The notes below the pieces were generated by a model. It was not told the origin of the DNA and did no database searches. It worked only from the letters and a program-made list of their open reading frames with translations. Positions 41,861 through 53,160 of a DNA stretch of 64,000 bases are shown here, piece after piece (position 1 is the stretch's first letter; each line of letters opens with the position of its first letter). The DNA comes from Arma custos (Eukaryota; Arthropoda; Insecta; Hemiptera; Pentatomidae). Position numbers and translations under genes: made by a program. The DNA lies in contig JBBAGI010000008.1 of assembly GCA_037127475.1 (NCBI GenBank), forward strand, positions 930,001 through 994,000, read 5' to 3'.

Positions 41861-41928
41861 GCTAATTATGTTCATCTCTGTTATTCTGGGACCAGGTCCC
41901 TTTAGAATAACAGAGATGAACATAATTA
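41861..41928. repeat. Perfect palindrome around a LINE 3' tail
   Basis: 26-bp arms (CTAATTATGTTCATCTCTGT and on, 41,861-41,886; exact inverse 41,903-41,928) around a 16-bp centre containing GGGACCAGGTCCC. The centre matches the LINE tail seen at 20,020. Confidence 0.9.
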
Positions 41929-42221
41929 GGTAAACATTTATCTGGCCAAAGGCCTACATCTGAGTAAAACAATATTTACAAAATATCTTGGAAGTAAATA
42001 ACTAAACAGGTATGTTTTAGTAGATAATCAAAAAATGTAATGCAAAATTAACATAAGGAAACAGACAAATTTACGATAAAAAGAAGTAGGCTTAAGGACA
42101 AAAACAGTGAATACATGATAGCATCTAGTAACAAAAAAAAAAAGATTTCAATATGAGTGAGGAATATTTACAGTAGTTCATCAATCAATAAAGTTGAAAA
42201 TATCTATAAATTATTTATTGA
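41929..42221 (-). other. 3' untranslated part of the LINE
   Basis: AT-rich with an A-run at 42,136. Lies between the LINE stop and its presumed 3' tail. Confidence 0.4.
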
Positions 42222-43350
42222 TTATAAAGCATCTGATTGGGAATTTAGAAGATGTTGGAAAAGTTTGGATTTAAATGAGGTTAAAGAAGACGCATGACGG
42301 ATATCGGGTGGGAGTGAGTTCCAAAGAAAGATAGAACGGGCGAGAAAGGAACGCTCAAAAGTTTTGGTTCTATGGGAACGGATATAAAGATCGGAAGGGC
42401 GAGATCTTGTGCCTTGGGATTGGATAGAGGATTTGAATTGTAGGAGACTATAGATGTAAGATGGATGTTGTGAGTTGATAGTTTGATATAAGTAAGAAGC
42501 AAGGAAATAGAGCCTACGGATAGAAGGAAAAAGCCACTTTAACTCAACGTAACGGCGGGACACATGAGACCTTCTCGGGGCATCGAAGACAAATCGAAGC
42601 GAACAATTATCCGCCTCAACCTCTCCTCGAGCCTGTTCGACAGTCCACCATATGCCACACAACCATAGTCAACGTGTGGAAAGATAAAAGATGTGATGAG
42701 GAGCTTACGGATAGGTAGTGTTAGAAGATGTTTGGGACGGTGGAATAACTTCAGAGAGCTTTTTGCTTGACGAGAAATTTGGGCAACGTGGGGTTTCCAT
42801 GAGAGGGATTGATCAAAAATGACTCCGAGGTTTCTAACAGAGGAACTGAAGGCAATAGGGTGATCATTTAAGGTTAATCGGGGAAGTGAGTTGATAGATT
42901 TAAGAAGGATGTTGGAACCAATTAGGATGGCCTGAGTTTTCGCAGCATTCAACGACAGTTTTTCCAAGTTTGCCGAGGCACTTATCCTATCCAGGTCCAC
43001 TTGAATGTTGGCAAATGCTGCTATTATCTCAGACGGAGGAAAGGACAAATAGATCTAGGAATCGTCGGCGTACAAATGGTGGGAACAGTGAAGGATTGAT
43101 TTGGGAAGGTCATTAATGTAACAGTTGAAAAGGAGTGGGGAACTACTGGAACCCTGTGCCACTCCTGTGTTCAGCGGTAGGAAAGAGGATAGTGGTTGAT
43201 TAGGGATGGAGACTGCTTGAGTCCTATCCGAGAGGAAAGCTTGGACCTAGAGTATGGAACTGTTGGAAAAGGAAAGAGATTTTAGTTTAGAGAAGAGGAT
43301 GGAATGGTTCAGTGAATCGAACGCTTTTGAAAAGTTACTTATATTAAGTT
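42222..43350 (-). pseudogene. Jockey/CR1-like LINE RT (5'-truncated)
   Basis: From 43,350 downward the minus strand reads FDSLNHSILFSKL, TGVAQGSSSSPLLFNCYIND, LYADDS (catalytic), SLNAAKTQAILIGS, LGVIFDQSLSWKPHVAQ, then VDYGCVAYGGLS and a C-terminal RSIFLWNSLPPDIR block. This is a nearly complete RT palm-to-C-terminus. It is broken by one stop just after YADDS, another at about 43,250 and a frameshift near 42,600. The endonuclease is absent. Confidence 0.85.
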
Positions 43351-43609
43351 AATTATATTAAGTATTACTTCACTATATACTCGTATAATGCACTTCTGCG
43401 TACCTATGTCGTTAGTACGTACCCTCTTCTTCCTCCTGAACTGTTAAATCAGTAAAATGTAGGAAATTGTTAAGAAGCGTCTAAGTCATCAAGTTATGAT
43501 TTTTATTTTATATATACGTCATATTCTTAAACATATTTTATTTACTCTTCCTTTTCTTGAAATAAATATAGTACTCTAATTACTGGTCTAATTTTCTAAC
43601 CTATACTAA
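43351..43609. other. Spacer, no gene seen
   Basis: AT-rich. Confidence 0.4.
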
Positions 43610-44040
43610 TTATATTAATTTAAAAAAATAATAATATGGTTTGAACGTTATGTTATTTAGTTTGAATTGTATAAAATGAAAAATATACACTTTCTTGCTG
43701 TCTTTAAACGTGTTTAGGAAATCATTTACAGCCGATTTTTTTATTACCTTTGACTTTTTAACCGCTAATTCATTCTTTGATATGTACGAATACATTTTGG
43801 GCCTCAAGTCGATAAATTCCACTATAGGATTTCCAAAAGTTTCATCTTTCAACAAACCTACGACTTTTTTATTATTTTCAGAATAACAGAAATGAGAAGT
43901 GGGAAAACTGCTTGTATCAAAATATTTATGTAACTCTCCAGAAATAACGGAATAAATGTTTTCAGTCCTAATATTGTATAAAAATGAATGGGTGTCAGTA
44001 TACCTTAAAGTAACATTTTCTATACCATATTTTATCTATG
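43610..44040 (-). pseudogene. PolB C-terminal fragment with altered catalytic motif
   Basis: Reading minus from about 44,035: ENVTLRYTDTHSF, then KYFDTSSFPTSH, KKVVGLLKDETFGNPIVEF and LRPKMYSYISKN. This is the catalytic motif C region and following segment of the same type B polymerase family as 30.3-32.7 kb; the last Asp of the expected DTD is His here. It covers a part missing from the 30-kb copy but lies on the other strand 11 kb away, so it is probably from a separate copy. Confidence 0.75.
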
Positions 44041-44109
44041 TATTATCAAAACAGATAAAACTAAGCAATTAGCAATACCCCACTAAAAATGGCATATAAG
44101 TTAAAATTG

Positions 44110-44640
44110 GGAACTAATAGAACCTTATACTAACATTAAAAGCAAAACAGAGGGCATCAAATTTTATATTGAAAACAGGATTTTTATTTTTAAAGATCAG
44201 TACTTTAAGCAAACAACGGGATTACCAATAGAAGGTAGACTCGCTGTTAACTTATCGGGGATATTACTAAATCATATTATTAAAGAAAGTCTTCAAATAA
44301 TGAATAACCCCCCCCCCCCTTCGCTATTTTCATCTCACCATGACCTTTTGGTTATTTCTAATAAAAATAATTTGGAAGTATTCAGCAAGGTCCTCAAGGA
44401 ACAATATACAAATATAAAATTCACACAAGAATTAGAAGATTATTCATTAAATTTCTTAGATATTAATATAATCAGAAACCCTAAAAATAATAATACCCTC
44501 ATAACAAAATGGTTCAAAAAAGACATCGCCTCAAATAGATTACTTAATTTCTACTCTAATCACCCAATACATCAAATTAATAATATAGCTCAAAATTTAA
44601 TTGGGAGGTCTATAGGGAGGAAGTAACAGACGTAGAAGAT
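44110..44640 (+). pseudogene. Penelope-like RT fragment
   Basis: A continuous plus-strand frame, with its ATG at 44,300 but open from about 44,120, reads GIKFYIENRIFIFKDQYFKQ, GLPIEGRLAVNLSG, then HDLLVISN, YSLNFLDINIIRN and LLNFYSNHPIHQ. The order and the FLD and SxHP motifs fit Penelope-like RTs. The catalytic box, YVDD in the family, reads SHHD. A poly-C run at 44,310 encodes PPPP within it. Thumb-like remains continue past the stop (NAFPIKRINNLCY). Confidence 0.7.
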
Positions 44641-45110
44641 TTAAAAGAAACCAAAAATTAAATTTTCAAGATCCTTCTGAGTAATGCTTTTCCAATTAAA
44701 CGTATAAATAATTTATGCTATAAACAAAACAATTTAATAAGGAATAAGGAAGATAATAACTTACCAATAAATAAAATAAATATTATAATGCAATTGGGAA
44801 AAAACACAATGCAAAGCCTTAGGTTTCAAAAATACACCCACTTACCAGTCGACGTTTCGCCTATTCAGGCATTATCAAGACACCAAACAGAAAGGGGGTT
44901 ATGTGAATCACATCTCGAAGAAAAAGGTGCAATACATCCCAACGATCAACAGCCCAAACAGGCTCCAAACATGAGACAGCACCCCACCACCAAGACCTTA
45001 AAATAAATAACTTAAATCCTAATGAATCTATTAATAATTCAAAATCACTTAACCATAAAATAACATTAACAACTAAACCTTCTCAATATAAAATTACAAT
45101 TTTTTTTTCG
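44641..45110 (+). pseudogene. Penelope-like 3' region remains
   Basis: Broken frames. Near 44,855 SRRFAYSGIIKTPN is followed by unplaceable sequence. No GIY-YIG endonuclease was seen. Confidence 0.4.
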
Positions 45111-45224
45111 AAAAGAGGGCTATTACAAAGAAAACCAATGAGAGCGGGGAGTGGGAACGTGGGAACGTGCCAACCACTGGCTCCAAGCGGCTTCAGTTGT
45201 GTCTGTGGACAGCGCCGTATTGTC

Positions 45225-45567
45225 ATGGAGTGGACGAAAGCTAGAGAGTTTGAATTAATCAATCTATGACCGAGATCGTCCTGTTCTGTGGGACTGTAAT
45301 ATGAAAGAGTATAAATACAGGAATAAAAAAGTAGACGCTTTAACAGAAATTGCTAAGAGTTTTTGTGTGTATAAAGACGTAGTGGAAAGAACCTGGTGTG
45401 CCATTTTTTTACGAGAAGTAAAAATGGAGAGAGACTCTATCAAGTTTGATGCGGGAAGTGATGATGTGTACAAAAGTAAATGGTTCTGCTACAACAACAT
45501 GCTCTTTATCAAAGATCGGAATCAACCAAAAGGAATGACGGATACAATCAGGCAGGTAAATAAATAA
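45225..45567 (+). pseudogene. MADF-domain protein remnant
   Basis: MEWTKAREFELINL opens at 45,225. A 2-base loss at about 45,266 shifts the frame, after which YDRDRPVLWDCNMKEYKYRN, then ALTEIAKSF, LREVKMERDS and KWFCYNNMLFIKDR follow. The order (acidic start, W-D, K-K-R, LR..F.RE) is that of the MADF/Adf-1 type DNA-binding domain, common both in host genes and in PIF/Harbinger transposons. Only the domain is present. Confidence 0.6.
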
Positions 45568-45818
45568 AAGCAATCGAGTAGCCGACTTCCAAAACATGTT
45601 ATTGTAAATCAAAAATAAATATGGTATAGAAATATATATTTTACGGTTGGTCGTATACAAAATTATTTAAACATAAGCTATACATTTTTAAGGCCATTGG
45701 AAACCATCAATCATAAACAGTTTTGAAAATCAGTTAATCAGTTATCCACATTTTACACAATGATTTTTATTGAGAATTAAGTTAATTTACAATTATCATT
45801 TGTCGTGTTGAAAAGGTA

Positions 45819-46300
45819 CTATTCCAGCCGGAGAAGTAGAAAACTCTGCAAAATCATTTTGAACGGTTTGTGCTTCATCAGTGCTTCTTCTTGAAGTCCT
45901 GGGAATGCTAACCAATGCTTGATGTGAAGGCGATTGTCTCCAAACACCGTGCGTGATCTCAGCTGTGGTCGGACACTCTGAGTCGAATGTCCCGAGGGAT
46001 TGTATATTGTTTTGGAGTTACTTTTTTTGTTACTTGTTTGGAGGGTTTTTTTCGTTTCTGCAGCAATAAACAAATATTTGGAGCTCGGAGGCAATATATG
46101 CCCATCCTCAGCATTCATGTAAACAACGACCGTTTTCTTCTTATCGGTGATGGTGATAGTCGACACAAAGTTACACAAACCGATCCGCAAACATTTACTG
46201 TTGGTGAATGGGTACTCGATCACAAGGTCCATTCGACGATCCATCTCGTGTGGTCGAACGGCGTGGATGGGAGAAAGCTGCAGCAGATCTAGTTTTTTTT
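45819..46300 (-). CDS. Unidentified open frame
   Basis: About 150 codons are open (46,290 to 45,819; ATG at 46,244), with EMDRRMDLVIEYPFTNSKCL, CNFVSTITITDKKKTVVVYM and a Ser/Arg-rich second half. No family recognised. It sits just upstream of Helitron coding sequence on the other strand, so it could be unrelated TE sequence. Confidence 0.3.
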
Positions 46301-46479
46301 ATCACATGATTTATTTCCCTTCTTTTTAGTTCATACAATGAAATGCATAATTACAAATCTTTGAGTCGATTTGGAAAATTGTTGTGCCTATTAACAGCAT
46401 CTTCAATGGTTTTTCAGCTCCTTCAATTGTTCACAATACTCGACAAACGAGCATTTTTTTGGCCATTTTTTTGTGGTTG
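46301..46479. other. Spacer before Helitron coding
   Basis: Not assigned. May hold decayed Helitron N-terminal coding. Confidence 0.3.
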
Positions 46480-46897
46480 GCAAAAGGGTCGTCATACTCC
46501 TCCCATATAACCTCTTCAAAACATTCAAATGCAACTCATCGTGACCAGAAATCAAAGAACAACTAAGATACGGACAAGCCCCCATGATGGATCGCCGGAC
46601 AAAGATATGGATCGCCACGACATACCCCGAGTTTTCCGACAAAAACAATTGATATTTATTGAAGTCATGAGAAAATACCACATCTTTGGAACCGTTAGAT
46701 GCTCGATGTATACAATGGAATGGCAAAAACGAGGACTGCCTCACTCTCACAATCTCATATGGCTACACGGCAGACCAGGGATATTGGCAACATTGCCCAA
46801 GCTGATTTTCGCAATCCACAAGAAGATCTGGAGTTGTAGGGCATAATAGTAAAAACATGATTCTCGGACCATGCGGGCCATTAAACCCCCAAATTAA
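46480..46897 (+). pseudogene. Helitron Rep (HUH) part, before the insertion
   Basis: Plus-strand frames read TFKCNSS(stop)PEIKEQLRYGQAP, FRQKQLIFIEVMRKYHIFG, MYTMEWQKRGLPHSHNLIWL (the HUH box, second His replaced: H-S-H-N) and, in another frame, NMILGPCGPLNPQ. This is the Rep core. The coding breaks off at 46,897 and its continuation is found at about 53,160. Confidence 0.85.
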
Positions 46898-47183
46898 ATT
46901 AATTAGTATTATTTATTATTAATTATTAATTAAATTCGCCATGCATGAGAGATGGAAAATGTACAAAAAAATAAAGCCGTCGCGGGACGCCTGGTGGATG
47001 TGAAACATAGAAGTTAGTTGTTATTGGGAAAGAATTAATTATTTAAGTGAAAGAAAAGGATTTAATGGAAGGGAATACAGATTTTTTTTTTTAGATTTAT
47101 GTGGTAAAAATAATATCATTTTCCTTTTTTTTAAAATAATTATTGGTCAATTTTTATGAGTTATAAATATTTTTATTTTTTAA
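46898..47183. other. AT-rich spacer
   Basis: Rich in TTATTAAT. No gene. Confidence 0.4.
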
Positions 47184-47282
47184 AGAGAAAAGATAGGCCC
47201 TCGACCGGGATTTTCACCGTGACATCGCTCTGCCAATTGAGCTATCCAAGGCCCCTCTCGGTCGAGGACAGACCTTTTCTCT
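47184..47282 (-). mobile_element. tRNA-like SINE head with long terminal stem
   Basis: The minus strand has an A box TAGCTCAATTGG (47,244-47,233), a GAGC D-arm partner and a B-box-like GGTCGAGGGCC (47,206-47,196). The ends AGAGAAAAG...CCTCGACCG form a 25-bp imperfect inverted repeat (47,184-47,208 with 47,258-47,282), longer than a tRNA acceptor stem. Confidence 0.5.
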
Positions 47283-47379
47283 CATAGATCCTAAAGCCCC
47301 AGTGCTCCCGCCATTTTTGCGATGAATACAATAGAACGAAGTTCTTTGAACATTATTTTTAATTTAGGATCTTATTGAC

Positions 47380-48705
47380 TTACGTCATATTATTATTTAT
47401 AATTTTTTTTTTATAATTATTGGTCTCTGCATTATGCCTTAGTCTGTACTGGTCATTGACTTTAACTGGGCCAAACATCCTTCTCAGAATCTTTCTCTCA
47501 AAGACTTGCAACCTAATAGCGTCTGTTCGTGATAATGGCCATGTCTCCGAGCCATAAGTCAGAACAGGTCTAATAAGAGATTTGTAAAGGATGATCTTGG
47601 TGGATCTACCCAGCACATGCCCTCTCAATATTTTAGCCAGGCCAAAATAACACCTATTAGCTGAAGTGATCCTTCTCTGTACTTCTTGACTGGGCATATT
47701 TTCTGCACAAACTAAGGACCCTAGGTACACGAAATTGTTTACACTTTCAAACGTGTAATCTCCAAATGTAACTGTAGATGGTGGTGGCCTTGTTGAGTTG
47801 GCAATCATGTATTTGGTCTTCGTTTGGTTAATACTTAGGCCCATTACCCGTCCAGCTGCCTCTATGGCTAAGAAGGTCCTTTCCAAGTCCCTCTGCGATC
47901 TAGCTATAATATCTATGTCATCTGCATTGGCTAATATTTAGGTTGACTTGGTGAGAATCGTCCCACTTCTTTGGACTTCGGAATCCCTTATCACCTTTTC
48001 TAGTGCGAGATTAAAAAGTAGGCATGATAGGCCGTCTCCTTGTCTTAGCCCCCTTGTGGTCGTGAATGCCTCTGATAGGTCTCCTTGTATTCTAATCTGA
48101 CATTTCGATCCTATCATCAGCAGCTCTGTTAGATGGATCAATTCAAGGGGAATATTCATTGTTTCCATCGCCTGGTACAACCTCTCTCTAATGACACTGT
48201 CATATGCACTGCTAAAATCTATGAAAAGGTGGTGTGATAATATTGTATTCTCTTGTTCTTTCGAGGAGGGTCCTTAGTGCAAAGATTTGGTTGGTTGTTG
48301 ATCTTCCTCTCATGAAACCACATTGGTAGACTCCCACCTCTCTTTCTGCATGAGGGAGTAGCCTCTGGTAGACGACATTAGATAGCACCTTGTATGTGCA
48401 ACTGAGCAGGGTTACGCCACGGTATTTATTGCAATCCGTTTGGTCTCCCTTTTTATGGAGAGGGATGATGATGCCAGTATACCACTCCTCAGGCATGGTC
48501 CTAGTTATCCAAATACTATGGAGAAGGTCACGGATCGCTTTGATAAGTTCATTTCTACCAGCTTTCAGTAATTCTGGAGCTATGTTATCAGATCCTGGGG
48601 CTCTGTTGTTCTTTAGTTTTTGAATGGAATCAAAAATCTCCTCGTCATCTGGTGGATCGGTTAACTCGACGGCATTGCACAGAACAGGGTTTACACTATC
48701 CACTG
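47380..48705 (-). pseudogene. RTE-type LINE reverse transcriptase
   Basis: Three frames in order: 48,703-48,212 (KNNRAPGSDNIAPELLKAG, IIIPLHKKGDQTDCNKYRGV, YQCGFMRGRSTTNQIF), 48,180-47,938 (TTRGLRQGDGLSCLLFNLAL) and 47,886-47,380 (GLSINQTKTKYM, FVYLGSLV, LTYGSETWPL, ERKILRRMFGPV). The catalytic YADD reads NADD (in ILANADDIDII at about 47,930). Two frameshifts. The end is cut after DQYRLRHNAE, so the C-terminal finger and 3' UTR are gone. Confidence 0.9.
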
Positions 48706-49138
48706 CAGGGGCCTGAGAAGTTCCTAATATACTTCCAAAGTGGAAGGCTCATCTGCCAAGGATATTATCTTTATTTGTAATTAATAATCCATTCTCTCCT
48801 CGGCATGCATTGGATCTAGGCTTAAATTTCTTTCGCTGGGCATTCACACTCTTGTAGAAGACTCTTACATCCGCTTGACTTCTTAGTTCTTCTATTTCCT
48901 TTATTTTCTCAAGTTCTTTACTTCTCTTCTCGCCTTCTGTCTTTATACTCCTTTACTGCTTGGCGAGTTCTATGCTTCTCTATCATTCTCTTATATGCTT
49001 TGTTTTTCCTGTCTGTCGCTGCCTGACATTCCGAATCAAACCATTCAGACCTCTGGAGAGCTTCCTTCATACCCAGAACCTCTTCTGCAATTTGATTGAT
49101 GGCAACTTTGCAGTGGTTCCAATTCTCCAGTCTTCCAT
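48706..49138 (-). pseudogene. RTE LINE linker between endonuclease and RT
   Basis: Broken frames. 49,142-48,918 is a charged helical segment (EVLGMKEALQRSEWFDSECQ type) with the W-F/W-D block that usually follows the endonuclease. Confidence 0.75.
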
Positions 49139-50134
49139 TCACCGTATCTTCAGATGGGCTCCCTCTAAAGCTTTATCAAGCCTCAGCTTAAATTCTTCCC
49201 TAAGCTCTGGTTCATGTAGTTTCTGGGTATTGATCCTTTCCTTTCTAGCACCTTTTATTTTATGAGCATTACTTATTCTGGCTCGAAATCGTGCCACAAC
49301 CAGATAGTGATCGCTATCAACATTAGCTCCTCTAAATGTTCTCACTGCCATGAGACTAGACCTTTGTCTCCGACTAACCAGGATGTGGTCAATTTGGGTG
49401 CTTGTATTGTTGTTTGGTGTAACCCACGTAGCTTTATAAATGTTCTTACGATCAAACATGGTGCTACCAACAACCATATCCTGGGATGCGGCGAAATCCA
49501 CCAGCCTTGAACCATTATCATTACTTTCACAATGTAGGTTATGTCTTCCTACGATTGGCAAAATAGCGGGATCTCTTCCAACTTGTGCATTAAGGTCACC
49601 CAGGACTATTTTTATATCATGGCGTGGGCATTCTGCTAGCACTCTTTCTAATTCATGATAGAAATCATCCTTAACCAGTTCATCTGCCACCTCAGTCGGT
49701 GCATGAACCGACACCAAAGAGTAATTTCTAAATCTGCCCCTAATTCTCATCATGCATAGCCGATGGTTAACTGCTTTAAAATCCATGACACACTCCCTCA
49801 TGTCACCGCTTACCACGAAACCTACCCCAAAGATATGTTCATTCCGGTGGCAACTATAATATATGGTATGATCTTTCTTCTCCATGATTCCAGAGTCTAT
49901 CCATCTCATTTCCTGTAGTGCGGTGATGTCCGTCTTATACTTAGAAAGTTCATCCAAGAGTAATTTTAATGCTCCAGCTCTATACAAGGTACGAACATTC
50001 CACGTCGCCAACTTGAATTCCTTAAGAACGCCGGGTCGATACCGATTAGACAGTCCAAATCCGAGGCAATTTTCTTGATGTTTCACAGCCACAAAAATTT
50101 TTGTGAGAGAGGAGCAGCTGACCCCTCCGCTCAA
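49139..50134 (-). pseudogene. RTE LINE AP-like endonuclease
   Basis: 331 intact codons. LATWNVRTLYRAGALKLLLD, ITALQEMRW, GDLNAQVGRD, STQIDHILVSRR and VDSDHYLVVARF give all main APE motifs (Asn, Glu, DxN, SDH). The frame continues into the linker only after a frameshift at about 49,140. It is the best-preserved part of a 2.8-kb element (50,200 to 47,380) on the minus strand, itself part of a block that splits a Helitron. The upstream GTCAGCTGCTCCTC region is probably its 5' UTR. Confidence 0.92.
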
Positions 50135-50559
50135 CCCCCAACCTGGAGGACCAGTCCTGTAACCCTAGGAAGGAGCCCTTACTGGGTGCTATCAGCCGGG
50201 CCAGCTGAACCCAGGTTTTTTAACGAGGTTTTTACTCCTCCCCCTCCTCCTTTTTCATCCTGGCTTTATTACAATTCAGTATTATCAGTTATTTATGTAG
50301 TACTAACACTCGATGATGTTTCTGATGGTATCAAAGTTATAGGCCGATGGTAACTAAAATAAGCAACGAAAGTGTTACTTTTAATGTTATGGAGGTGTCT
50401 TGTAAATACTGCATCTATTGTTGTGCCATGTCTTGTTGTAGATTGCCTTGTATTATTATTAATATTTGATTATTATCAATATTATTTTATTATTGTTATC
50501 AATATTTAATTATTAACATTATTACGCAATGCACACACAATCAAAGCGGTATAGAGTAG
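50135..50559. other. LINE 5' UTR and spacer
   Basis: The first about 100 bp are probably 5' UTR of the RTE LINE. The rest is AT-rich spacer with TTATTA runs. Confidence 0.4.
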
Positions 50560-51350
50560 AAAGAGAAGCGTCGAAGTGGCGAGAGAGCCGAATTATCACT
50601 TCATTCTACAGCCAGCAGTGGAAGAGGAAGGTCCTGCTCTGAAGAAGTATAATTGTGCATTCCCCAGTGAATGGTGAGCGAACACCAGGAGGCCCCCACC
50701 AATCATTATCACCCCACCCTGTGGACAAGGAAAACTGAGGACCGCTCTCTTATCAGAAGGAATCACTCAGTTGGCTATTAATTCCTCCAAAAGGAATTGA
50801 GACTGTACCTCAGCAGTCAACAGGACCACGACGCAGCCGTAGCCATATTACGAACCGCCAATGACACTGAGTGCCACACTTTAGCACCCCATGGAACTAA
50901 GAAAATTAAGAAATTCGTACTATATGGGTACGACTGCTATGCAGACATCGACGAAATCTCGAATGACCTGCGATAAGGACTAGCTGGTTTCAAATCCGCC
51001 AAACACCTAATGCGAAAGGACGATAGGGGACAGCTCCGGGCCACAGAAGGAATATTAGTCATCACTGACAGCACGGTGAGCCTCAACAAATTGAAGAAAG
51101 TGCGAACTGCCGGACGAGTGCTGTTTCATCCGGTAATATTCAAGGAGCAGCGGGGGCCAACCCAATACTATAAATGTCAGGGATTCGGCCACACAGCTAA
51201 ATACTTTGGCAGTACCAGATACTGTGCGTGGTGCTGCGACCGCCGTCTTGTTAGTGTGTGCCCGCTGAGAGTAAAAAAGGAACCAGCCAAGTGCCAAAAT
51301 TGCGGGGAAGATTACCCAGCATTTCACAAGGAGTGAGGAAGGACCTGGTG
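50560..51350 (+). pseudogene. Jockey ORF1 (gag-like) remnant
   Basis: The frame 51,010-51,336 includes the C-terminal zinc-knuckle region: a CQGFGHTAKYF knuckle (first Cys of the pair as Lys-Cys, last Cys replaced by Phe), CAWCCDRR, then CQNCGEDYPAFHKE. The run of three knuckles after a charged LNKLKKVRTAGRV segment is typical of Jockey ORF1. Upstream 50,560-51,000 is decayed. Confidence 0.7.
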
Positions 51351-51860
51351 GAGCAGAATAAGAAGAAGATGGTGGCAAAGAGAGTCAACCCAGGGACGAC
51401 GTTCTCACCGCTCTTGGGAGGAAGCCGAGGCCCAGAACCTCAAGGCTCTGTATTGGGACCGCTGATGTTTGTGATTTTCACAGCATCCATGGTCGCAATA
51501 CAGCATCCAGGAGCAGTGGTAGCAGCCTATGCGGATGATACAGAGATTTATGTCTCCAGCGTTAACGCCCCACATGTCCTTAATAAGGCACAAAAGGTGT
51601 CACAGATCATAGTTAAGGAACTGAAACTGAATGGCATCTGGGTGAATCCTTCTAAGACGGACGGATGTCATTCCAAACGAACCACAGAACCTCTACCTTA
51701 CCAAAACTTTTTAATATCGATTTCGAAGACAGAAGTCTCTCCACTTCAATCCTCTACCTTGGTGTTCACTCTGATAGGCGTCTAACCTTCTCAAACCACT
51801 GAAGTTAGCCTGACTAAAATCCTAAAGGCTCTATCATTTGCTCATATCACCGCAGCTCTC
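51351..51860 (+). pseudogene. Jockey RT palm
   Basis: Frame 51,258-51,785: EPQGSVLGPLMFVIFTASM, VAAYADDTEIYVSS (intact catalytic box), then NGIWVNPSKTDGC. It begins directly after the ORF1 zinc region, so the endonuclease and the N-terminal RT are deleted. Confidence 0.85.
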
Positions 51861-52230
51861 GCTCAGATTGAAAATGCAAATCTATAAATCAATAATACGA
51901 CCGACGATGCTCTATGGTGCTCCGCTTATGCGGCACCTCTTCAAAACCACGCTGACTAAGCTTCAAAATTGCCAGAACTCCATCCTTAGGAAGATAGTAC
52001 GCGGTACATAATCGCACATCGCTCCAGAGGGCACGTAATACCACGAGCTCCCCTCGGTGCCGGAGTACATAGGTCGGCGGCACATCAAATTCTTTGATGG
52101 GCTGAAGGCCTGTGCGAACCCCCTTTTTAGGGATATTAAACCACCTCCCATACCTAGGAAATGGCAGGGTCAATGTCCCCTTGGTCGATATGCTCTCGAT
52201 GATCTAGGAATGGGGTGAGGACTGCCTTGT
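51861..52230 (+). pseudogene. Jockey RT C-terminus
   Basis: Plus strand: KMQIYKSIIRPTMLYGAPLM, then LTKLQNCQNSILRKIVRGT and a stop, then frame-shifted IGRRHIKFFDGLKAC and RKWQGQCPLGRYALDD. This is the usual LINE RT thumb and tail. Confidence 0.85.
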
Positions 52231-53160
52231 CCTTATCCTTCCTTCTCCTTTTCTTTCTTCCTTCTTCCTCTTTCCTCTTTCTACTTACTATCCTAATCCC
52301 GCTTAACGGTCCCTCCCCGTTTAGTATTGTATAAAGCCAGTGGCCATGTGCCGGTTTGAGTATAAAGTATAAAGCCGGCTCAGTCAAGTTGAAATGCCTT
52401 AAAATACCGAAAGGTAAGAAAAGGCTTTTGTATATATAAAGTATTATACTTAAGCATAATTATAATTGTACAAATTGTAAATAACATTCTAGGAGGGTTA
52501 GAAAAAAAGAAAAAAAAAGAAAGAAAAGAGAGCCGAGTCGGCCGGTGGGCAGAGCCTAAGCGGCGGGGAGAACCGAGGAGCCATCTCTGCTCGAAGTTTT
52601 CGCATCACGGCATCACATCAACAGTTGCTCTCACTGAATGTTAATTAACCTGACTGGTAAAATTGGGATTTGATTTCATTGACTCGGTACATTTCTATGT
52701 CCAATAATAATACCCCCTACATCCTGTGATTCTTGAGCACTTAATAATAATAATAATAATTAACTAACCTTTGGCTTGTAGAAGTTGATTGCGTAGCCTG
52801 CACGTTATAGTATATTAACAGAGGCATTTCTCTAGGACCCTTATTTATGTCCTCAGGTTGTGTCTGCTGTGATGTGCTGGGTGCAGTTGGAGACAGGCAC
52901 AGACGTGGGTAAGATGTCCACTGGTGATCCTCTTTCTCTGGACCGGGATCATGGCGACTTCTTACTCATTCGCCCTCTTCGAGCCTCATAGATCTTCTAG
53001 GTCCATCATGTCTCCAGTTGATGTTGTCATGGTGTGGGAATCTGTTGCCTGCGCAAGGCTGCCCGTCCGAAAATAATTTAAATTTGAGCCCATTTAATGT
53101 TTAATTAAACAATAAATTTAACGAGAAACACAGCCTACTCGAAGATTTCACACCACACTC
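52231..53160. other. LINE 3' end and spacer
   Basis: An A/G-rich tract at about 52,500-52,530 may be the Jockey A-rich tail. The rest has (TAA)n at about 52,745 and no gene. Confidence 0.4.

Larger units (their letters stand above)
46898..53160. mobile_element. Composite insertion splitting a Helitron Rep gene
   Basis: Left coding ends CCATTAAACCCCCA and right coding resumes CTCGCCAAACGCGC; joined they give a continuous Rep sequence. Between them are a tRNA-like SINE head, a minus-strand RTE LINE and a plus-strand Jockey LINE. No target duplication was found around the whole block. Confidence 0.6.

Noticed and set aside
49440..50353. Plus-strand ORFs opposite the RTE endonuclease and its 5' region
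   Set aside because: Shadows of the minus-strand LINE.
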